From: SIG710 sp045596925
Lineage (GTDB): Bacteria; Bacillota; Clostridia; Oscillospirales; CAG-272
DNA length: 36,604 nucleotides
Direction: 5' to 3'
Assembly (NCBI GenBank): GCA_045596925.1
Contig: JAZODH010000016.1
Span: 1 to 36,604 of the forward strand
Position numbers and translations under genes: made by a program. Position 1 is the first letter of the stretch; each line of letters starts with the position of its first letter. The notes beneath the pieces were generated by a model. The model was not told the origin of the DNA, ran no database searches, and worked only from the letters and a program-made list of their open reading frames with translations. Positions 31,675 through 36,604 of the stretch are shown piece by piece.

Positions 31675-32799
31675 TTAAACAAGAAGATTAAGCTGGGATT
31701 CGGGATCGAAGAAGTGCATTACCTTTCCTTCGAAGGTTACGTAGATGGTGCTGCCGAAGACCAGAGAAGCTCTCTGCTCGTCGCTCAGCGACACCGTGGG
31801 AATGCGGACGATCAGTCTGTCGCCGTTGTCCTCAAGTACGTGGAGGTGAAGCTCGCTTCCCATCATTTCGTTTACAACGATCTTGCAGGGAATAGCTGCG
31901 GGATTGCTTTCGTCGGAGAGCACGAAGTGCTCGGGACGAACGCCGAGAATGATCTCGCCCGACTGTACGCCCTTCTGAGCCAACATATCCGCCTTTTTGC
32001 CCGTTACCTCGATCTTGACACCGTAGGGGTTAACGTAATACTTGCCGTCCTCGACTGTAAGCTGCGTCTTGAAGGTGTTCATCTTGGGCGCTCCGATAAA
32101 CTCTGCAACAAAGAGGTTGAGAGGCATATCGAATACCTCGGTAGGTGTTCCTACCTGCTGAATGAAGCCGTCCTTCATGATAACGATCCTGTCGCCCAGG
32201 GTCATAGCCTCGGTCTGGTCGTGAGTTACGTAGATAAAGGTGGTATCGATCTTCTGACGGAGCAGAATGATCTCGGCTCTCATTTGGTTTCTGAGCTTTG
32301 CGTCAAGGTTCGAGAGAGGCTCATCCATCAGGAATACCTTAGAGTCTCTTACCATTGCGCGACCGATTGCAACTCTCTGTCTCTGACCGCCTGAGAGTGC
32401 GCGAGGCTTTCTTGTCAGATATTCTGTGATGCCGAGGATCTCAGCCGCCTTTGTAACCTTTTCGTAGACCTCGTCCTGAGGAACTTTCTTTAAACGGAGG
32501 CTGAACGCCATGTTCTCAAACACGGTCAGATGAGGGTAGAGCGCGTAGTTCTGGAAAACCATTGCGATGTCGCGGTCACGGGGCTGAAGGTCGTTTACGA
32601 CCACGCCGTCGATCTCGACTGTTCCTGCGGAGATATCCTCAAGACCTGCGATCATACGAAGGGTAGTGGACTTACCGCAGCCCGAAGGACCTACGAAAAC
32701 GATAAATTCCTTGTCGGCGATGTCAAGATTGAAGTCCTGGACTGCAACCGTGTCCTTGCCGTATATCTTCTTTACGTTAGTTAGTTTAACACTTGCCAT
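31675..32799 (-). CDS. Sugar ABC transporter ATP-binding protein (MsmX/UgpC type)
   Basis: A 374-aa ATPase of the carbohydrate-uptake-1 class. It has Walker A GPSGCGKST (about residues 38-46), signature LSGGQRQRVAIGRA, Walker B KVFLMDEPLSNLD and a C-terminal TOBE/regulatory domain (about 240-374). It powers import through the MalF/MalG-like permeases encoded upstream. AGGAGAT precedes the ATG, 17 bp after the MalG-like gene. MsmX-type ATPases can serve several transporters; here it is encoded with one. Confidence 0.95.
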   Translation of the reverse strand: MASVKLTNVKKIYGKDTVAVQDFNLDIADKEFIVFVGPSGCGKSTTLRMIAGLEDISAGTVEIDGVVVNDLQPRDRDIAMVFQNYALYPHLTVFENMAFSLRLKKVPQDEVYEKVTKAAEILGITEYLTRKPRALSGGQRQRVAIGRAMVRDSKVFLMDEPLSNLDAKLRNQMRAEIILLRQKIDTTFIYVTHDQTEAMTLGDRIVIMKDGFIQQVGTPTEVFDMPLNLFVAEFIGAPKMNTFKTQLTVEDGKYYVNPYGVKIEVTGKKADMLAQKGVQSGEIILGVRPEHFVLSDESNPAAIPCKIVVNEMMGSELHLHVLEDNGDRLIVRIPTVSLSDEQRASLVFGSTIYVTFEGKVMHFFDPESQLNLLV

Positions 32800-32816
32800 A
32801 ATTATATCTCCTATTC

Positions 32817-33704
32817 TTATCCCTTGACTGCTCCGCCTGTGACGCCCTCGACATAATACTTTTGCAGTCCGAGGAAGACAGCCACGACGGGAATTGCCAC
32901 GATAACGCCTGCGGCACAGAACATAGTGTAGAAGTCGTTTACATTAGTCTTGGAGAGCCACTCGTACATACCCACAGCAACGCTCATACCTGCGCTGTTC
33001 TCGTGAATGAGATAGCTGGCCAGGATAAAGTCGCCCCAGGGAGCCATAAAGCCCATGAGGATGGTGTAGATGACGATAGGCTTCGACAGGGGCATAATTA
33101 CCTTGTAGAAGACCTGGAAACGGGTAGCTCCGTCCACTCTTGCCGCCTCATCAAGGCTCTTGGGGATCGTGTCAAAGAAGCCCTTTGAAACGTAGTAGCC
33201 CATTGCGCTGCTTGCGCAGTAAACGATGATAAGTCCCAGCGGTGCCATATTCAGCGTAAGACCGAAATCCGAGAACACCTTGTAGATGAGGATCATGGTA
33301 AGGAATCCGGGGAACATTCCCAGGATCAGCATAAAGTTCATCAGGGTTTTTCTTCCCGTAAATCTGAGACGGGAAAGCACGTAGCTCATAGAGAGGATAA
33401 ATACCGTCTGAAGGACCGCGGTAGCGACGCCCATGATGGCGGTGTTCTTGAACCAGATAAGGAAATCCGTCTTTGTAAAGAGCCTTACGTAGTGGTCAAA
33501 GCCAAACTCCTTGGGGAACAGATATGCGGTCTGCATTTCGGTCTCTGTTTTGAAGGATTCAAGCAGGATACCGAAGAAGGGGAAGAGCCAGACGATGGTC
33601 ATAAGAATGAGCACTATGTAGATTATCGTGTTGCCTATTCTTCTGCTTGTTTTTACTCCGAGACCCGTCTTCTTTATTTTGTTGTCGTTTTGCTTTTTCA
33701 TCAC
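32817..33704 (-). CDS. Sugar ABC transporter permease, MalG-like
   Basis: A 295-aa inner-membrane permease with six predicted helices and the EAA loop SLDEAARVDGATRFQVF that docks on the ATPase. The likely start is GTG 33704, overlapping the malF-like stop by 4 bp, with GAGGAGG upstream; ATG 33701 is an alternative. It forms a heterodimer with the MalF-like protein. Confidence 0.94.
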   Translation of the reverse strand: MMKKQNDNKIKKTGLGVKTSRRIGNTIIYIVLILMTIVWLFPFFGILLESFKTETEMQTAYLFPKEFGFDHYVRLFTKTDFLIWFKNTAIMGVATAVLQTVFILSMSYVLSRLRFTGRKTLMNFMLILGMFPGFLTMILIYKVFSDFGLTLNMAPLGLIIVYCASSAMGYYVSKGFFDTIPKSLDEAARVDGATRFQVFYKVIMPLSKPIVIYTILMGFMAPWGDFILASYLIHENSAGMSVAVGMYEWLSKTNVNDFYTMFCAAGVIVAIPVVAVFLGLQKYYVEGVTGGAVKG

Positions 33705-35260
33705 TTGTAATCCTCCTCGTTTTTCGTTGACGGAATTACGTTATAGACGATCAGGGACAGCACGGCAACTACCAGGAAGATCATAATACCGATGATAGAG
33801 GCCATGTAGTATTTACTTTCGGTACTTCCCAGTGTCATCTTAAAGAGCCAGGTGATAAGAAGGTCGGTGTGACCTACCGAGGCTCCGCCTGCCGTTCCCT
33901 TGATGGGGTTACCGCCCGAGAGAAGGTAGATAACGTTGAAGTTGTTGAGGTTTCCTACAAAGCTTGTGAGCAGGTAAGGACCCGTTACGAACAGCATATA
34001 GGGCAGAGTGATCTTGGCGAACTGCTGATAGGGCTTTGCACCGTCAATTCGCGCCGACTCGTACAGATCCTGAGGGATGTTCATAAGAATACCCGTCGCC
34101 ATAAGCATGATGTAAGGGATACCTATCCAGATGTTGATGACGATAAGAAGTATCTTTGCCACAGTGGGAGAATCCCAAAGGGAAATGAAATGGTTTGAGT
34201 TCAGGTAATTCTCAATAAACGGTATATCACCCAGCAGTCGACCGATAAGTCCCGAAGAATCAAAGAGCTTTGAAACGTAGAGCAGGGAAACGAACTGGGG
34301 GATAGCTATGGTCATAACCAGAACGGTACGCCAGAACTTCTTGATCTGAATACCCTTCTTGTTGATCATGATAGCCACGAACATGCCAAGGAAATAGTTT
34401 GAGAAGGTGGCAAAGAACGCCCACATAAGCGTCCATGCAAGGATCTCGCCAAAGGTAAGACCAAGTCCGCCCTGACCGAAATCAAACAGCTCGTTGAAAT
34501 GCTTGAGACCGACCCATGAGAAAAGGTTGGAATAGCCGTCGTGAGCCGCATCGTAGCTTGTAAAAGCAACGAGCACCATGTAGATAATGGGGAGAACGGT
34601 GAAAGCCAGGATGCCGAACAGAGGAAGGGACAGCAGGGTCTTGTGGAACTGATCGTCAAGGAGCGAGCGCATATCGTCCTTGCCGCTCTTGATCTTCTTG
34701 CCCTTTGCGGTGATGTCCATGCAGATACGGCATTGCTTTACCTGAAGCCTCCAGGTGTAGATGAACGCGAAGATGAAGATAAAGGTCAGAAGGCCGTAAA
34801 GCATGACCTTTACCGAGTCGTCGCCTGCGACCCAAACGTCGGTGTCGTAGATCTCATTGTATTGAAATCCGCCCTGAACGGTACCGACGGTCGCTCCCGT
34901 GCGGAACCAGTTGCCCTTTGAGAGCCAGTAGATACCGCCGCTGGGAACGAACATATAGGCGAAGAATATAACTTCAAACAAAAGGAAGAGAATACCTCTC
35001 ATTATCTGTCCGTAATAAAAATTACCGAAGCCGAAAATGAGGAAGGAGAGCTTGACAGCCCAGTTTCCTTGTGAGAAGGTGCTTCCTATGTCAACAAATT
35101 CATTTTTGATGCCGAGACCGCATTTTTTGAAAAAGCCGACGATAGCAATACCCAGCTTTTTAAAGAAAAGCGGAATCGCGCAGAAAAAGAGGCGGAACTT
35201 ATACCAGAAAGCCTGCCACTTATTCAGCTTAAGAAAATCCAAATCGTTTAGTCTTTTCAT
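33701..35260 (-). CDS. Sugar ABC transporter permease, MalF-like
   Basis: A 519-aa permease, as long as the E. coli maltose permease MalF. An amphipathic, Phe/Lys-rich N-terminal region and extra early helices precede the six-helix core. The EAA loop is DLYESARIDGAKPYQQF near residue 400. The start ATG 35260 has its AGGAG 35291-35295, 30 bases upstream, with a 22-nt hairpin between; an in-frame stop upstream excludes a longer protein, and no canonical start lies nearer the SD. It is 165 bp downstream of the binding-protein gene and overlaps the MalG-like gene. Confidence 0.94.
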   Translation of the reverse strand: MKRLNDLDFLKLNKWQAFWYKFRLFFCAIPLFFKKLGIAIVGFFKKCGLGIKNEFVDIGSTFSQGNWAVKLSFLIFGFGNFYYGQIMRGILFLLFEVIFFAYMFVPSGGIYWLSKGNWFRTGATVGTVQGGFQYNEIYDTDVWVAGDDSVKVMLYGLLTFIFIFAFIYTWRLQVKQCRICMDITAKGKKIKSGKDDMRSLLDDQFHKTLLSLPLFGILAFTVLPIIYMVLVAFTSYDAAHDGYSNLFSWVGLKHFNELFDFGQGGLGLTFGEILAWTLMWAFFATFSNYFLGMFVAIMINKKGIQIKKFWRTVLVMTIAIPQFVSLLYVSKLFDSSGLIGRLLGDIPFIENYLNSNHFISLWDSPTVAKILLIVINIWIGIPYIMLMATGILMNIPQDLYESARIDGAKPYQQFAKITLPYMLFVTGPYLLTSFVGNLNNFNVIYLLSGGNPIKGTAGGASVGHTDLLITWLFKMTLGSTESKYYMASIIGIMIFLVVAVLSLIVYNVIPSTKNEEDYK

Positions 35261-35295
35261 AATCAGAATATAAACGCGAGTTTATATTAACTCCT
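35261..35295 (-). promoter_or_regulatory. Hairpin between Shine-Dalgarno and start codon of the malF-like gene
   Basis: On the minus strand, AGGAG (35295-35291), TT, then a perfect 9-bp stem AATATAAAC/GTTTATATT (35288-35280 with 35275-35267) with a TCGC loop, then CTGATT and ATG (35260). If the 22-nt hairpin is folded out, the spacing from AGGAG to ATG is 8 nt, the optimum. Unfolded, it is 30 nt. Confidence 0.65.
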
Positions 35296-35325
35296 TTTCA
35301 AAAATAATAAAAAAGCACTGCTACT

Positions 35326-35358
35326 CGTAATAAAGACAACTGTTGTCCATGTATTACG
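35326..35358. promoter_or_regulatory. Long dyad in the malE-malF intergenic region
   Basis: The outer pair CGTAATA (35326-35332) with TATTACG (35352-35358) encloses a 13-bp palindrome GACAAC-T-GTTGTC (35335-35347). On the minus strand a six-T run follows 11 nt later, too far for a standard terminator. It could be an operator, an RNA processing site or a weak attenuator. Confidence 0.5.
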
Positions 35359-35387
35359 GCTAACAATGCCTTTGTTACCCCGGTGGG

Positions 35388-35410
35388 AAGGGGAGTCTCA
35401 GACTCCCCTT
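35388..35410 (-). other. 3' stabilising hairpin after the binding-protein gene
   Basis: A perfect 10-bp stem AAGGGGAGTC/GACTCCCCTT with a 3-nt loop lies 16 bp after the binding-protein stop and has no T run. Such hairpins commonly protect the 3' end of highly expressed binding-protein mRNA and reduce the downstream permease level. The stem core equals that of the rubrerythrin terminator. Confidence 0.6.
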
Positions 35411-35425
35411 CGCCGCGGGAATTTA

Positions 35426-36604
35426 TTATTCTACGGGAATAAGTGTTACTGTGCCACCCTGTGCGCCGTCCCATACCAGCTGAACGCGGTATGTGCCGTC
35501 TGCCTCAACAACGATGTTAGCGCCGTTGAATTCTACGCCGAAGTTAACGTCCCAAGCCGCACCCTGGCGAACCTTGAATTCCTCGCCTGCCTTAAGCTCG
35601 AGAGGCTCGGAGGTGTATGTACCTGCAGGATCCTCAGTCATGGGGAAGTCTGTATCCCAGCTTGTGCCGCAGATGCCGCCGATAACGCCCCAAGCGTTCT
35701 TCTGCTCTTCAGTCATCTGGAAGAGAGCGTCGATAGCTGCTGTGTAAGCATCAAGAGCTGTCTGGAGATCAGCGTCGGATGTAGCTGCCTTAGCGTCAGC
35801 GCCGAGAACCTTTGCGATATCCCACCATGCGCCGTGGATCTGACCCTGAGGCTGACCGAACTCACCCTGCATTGCAAGAGCCACGATAGAGATGTTAGCC
35901 TGAACCTTGTCAGAGGACTGAGCTTCCTTGTTGGAGGGGCCCCACTCAAAGCTCTCGAATCTCTGAGTCTGGCATTCCTTGCCTGTCAGGTACTGAGCGA
36001 GCTGAGAAAGAACTGCTGCCTTCTTAGCGTCTGTCTGAGGCTTAACGCCCAGGAGCTTGTTACCTGTGTAGGAGCCGAGGTGGTAAGATGTTCCGTCTAC
36101 CTCGAAAGAGGGAAGGTCTGTAGCACCGAGGTTTTCGCCGAAGTGCTCAGCTGCTGCGCCTGCGTTCCAGATACCTGTTACGATCGCGCCTGCATCGGTG
36201 AATACGTCTGCGTCGCTATCATAGCACTTGGACTGAGCAAGCTTCTGCATGCCCTTCATTGCTGCAAGACCCTCTGCGGAATTGAAAGTATCGTCAACTG
36301 CATTGAACTCACCCTCGCTGGTCATCGTCCAGTTGGAGTGACAACCTGTTGCGAAGAAGAAGGATGCGGTGTACCAAGCGTTTTCAAGAGCGTAACGGAA
36401 CTTCTTGTTGTTTGCTTCACAAGCGGCGATGATCTTTTCCATGCTGTCAGCATCCTCTTCGGAGATGATGCTCTTGTCATAGTAGAGATAGTAGCCGTTA
36501 TCACTGGTCATAGGATAAGCGTAGATCGTACCTGCAACAGTTGCAGCTCCAACAGCACCTGCGTCGTTGTTAGCCTTGATAGCTTCCTGAGCTGCCTTAC
36601 CGGG
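35426..36604 (-). CDS. Sugar ABC transporter substrate-binding protein with C-terminal SusE/SusF-like domain (5' end missing)
   Basis: The last 392 residues are present; the signal peptide and early part lie beyond the right edge. The visible part is the C-lobe of a maltose-type binding protein (AYPMTSDNGYYLYYDKS; the TGIWNAGAA region). The final roughly 88 residues form an extra beta-sandwich (WDTDFPM, GTYTSEPLELKAGEEFKV, WDVNFG, ADGTYRVQL) resembling SusE/SusF or X25 starch-binding modules. With MalF, MalG and ATPase genes downstream, alpha-glucan oligosaccharide import is the best guess. The DNA shows Ala/Gly-rich, strongly biased codons, consistent with high expression. Confidence 0.88.
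   Translation of the reverse strand, partial: PGKAAQEAIKANNDAGAVGAATVAGTIYAYPMTSDNGYYLYYDKSIISEEDADSMEKIIAACEANNKKFRYALENAWYTASFFFATGCHSNWTMTSEGEFNAVDDTFNSAEGLAAMKGMQKLAQSKCYDSDADVFTDAGAIVTGIWNAGAAAEHFGENLGATDLPSFEVDGTSYHLGSYTGNKLLGVKPQTDAKKAAVLSQLAQYLTGKECQTQRFESFEWGPSNKEAQSSDKVQANISIVALAMQGEFGQPQGQIHGAWWDIAKVLGADAKAATSDADLQTALDAYTAAIDALFQMTEEQKNAWGVIGGICGTSWDTDFPMTEDPAGTYTSEPLELKAGEEFKVRQGAAWDVNFGVEFNGANIVVEADGTYRVQLVWDGAQGGTVTLIPVE

Noticed and set aside
35305..35358. Standard intrinsic terminator between the binding-protein and malF-like genes
   Set aside because: The dyad is separated from the T run by 11 nt, and the downstream permease genes need the read-through. It is listed as a dyad instead.
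1..36604. CRISPR arrays, insertion sequences, prophage genes, integrases or attachment sites
   Set aside because: No regularly spaced direct repeats, transposase, recombinase or phage structural motifs were seen. The tRNA-Leu 3' end is not next to an integrase, and gene content is that of core chromosome.

Overview
The window (about 36.6 kb, close to 50% GC) looks like chromosomal core DNA of a spore-forming Clostridia member, most likely a gut-type Oscillospirales/Eubacteriales lineage. Four things point there: a yqfC-yqfD-phoH-ybeY-era-recO-mutS2 block; ylbJ; a ctsR-mcsA-mcsB-clpC heat-shock operon with textbook CtsR operators; and strong GGAGG Shine-Dalgarno (SD) sites with TTGACA-17-TATAAT promoters, often extended by TG-G. 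No prophage, insertion sequence, CRISPR array or resistance gene was seen. Species-level placement is not possible from sequence reading alone.

Layout, left end. The 5' end of sfsA (minus strand, runs off the window) is divergent from rubrerythrin. A seven-gene minus-strand operon follows, running yqfC>yqfD>phoH>ybeY>era>recO>mutS2 (7955 down to 854). It combines sporulation, RNA maturation, ribosome assembly and DNA repair. ylbJ (sporulation) is divergent from it. At 14209-9071 (minus) lies a tightly packed five-gene envelope operon with a clear sigma-A promoter. It encodes a GT2-GtrA fusion, a phosphodiester glycosidase-like protein, an unrecognised single-pass membrane protein, a PAP2 phosphatase and a CapA-like lipoprotein.

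Middle. A membrane-anchored D,D-carboxypeptidase is followed by a large nested palindrome, then recA-recX. An AraC regulator is divergent from a three-gene sugar-oxidation operon (two Gfo/Idh/MocA proteins and a TIM-barrel isomerase). Then come tRNA-Leu(CAA), a 50-codon TTG-started small ORF in palindrome-rich DNA, a small beta-sandwich protein, and ctsR-mcsA-mcsB-clpC, controlled by four CtsR boxes and a half-site over the ctsR SD.

Right end. A GH123/DUF4091 glycosidase-like gene (minus) has a palindrome at its promoter. A COG2509-type flavoprotein is preceded by an RNA leader with four alternating complementary segments. A HAD-GNAT pair follows. The window ends in a maltose/maltodextrin-type ABC operon (binding protein > MalF > MalG > MsmX-type ATPase, minus), whose binding protein runs off the window and carries a C-terminal SusE/SusF-like beta-sandwich.

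Most interesting non-coding structures: the alternating-hairpin leader at 28832-28897; the hairpin between SD and start codon of the malF-like gene (35261-35295), which would restore an 8-nt spacing if folded; the nested palindrome abutting the recA promoter; and the palindrome-rich small-ORF region at 21814-21966. Gene starts were moved from the longest ORF wherever an SD site showed a better one.
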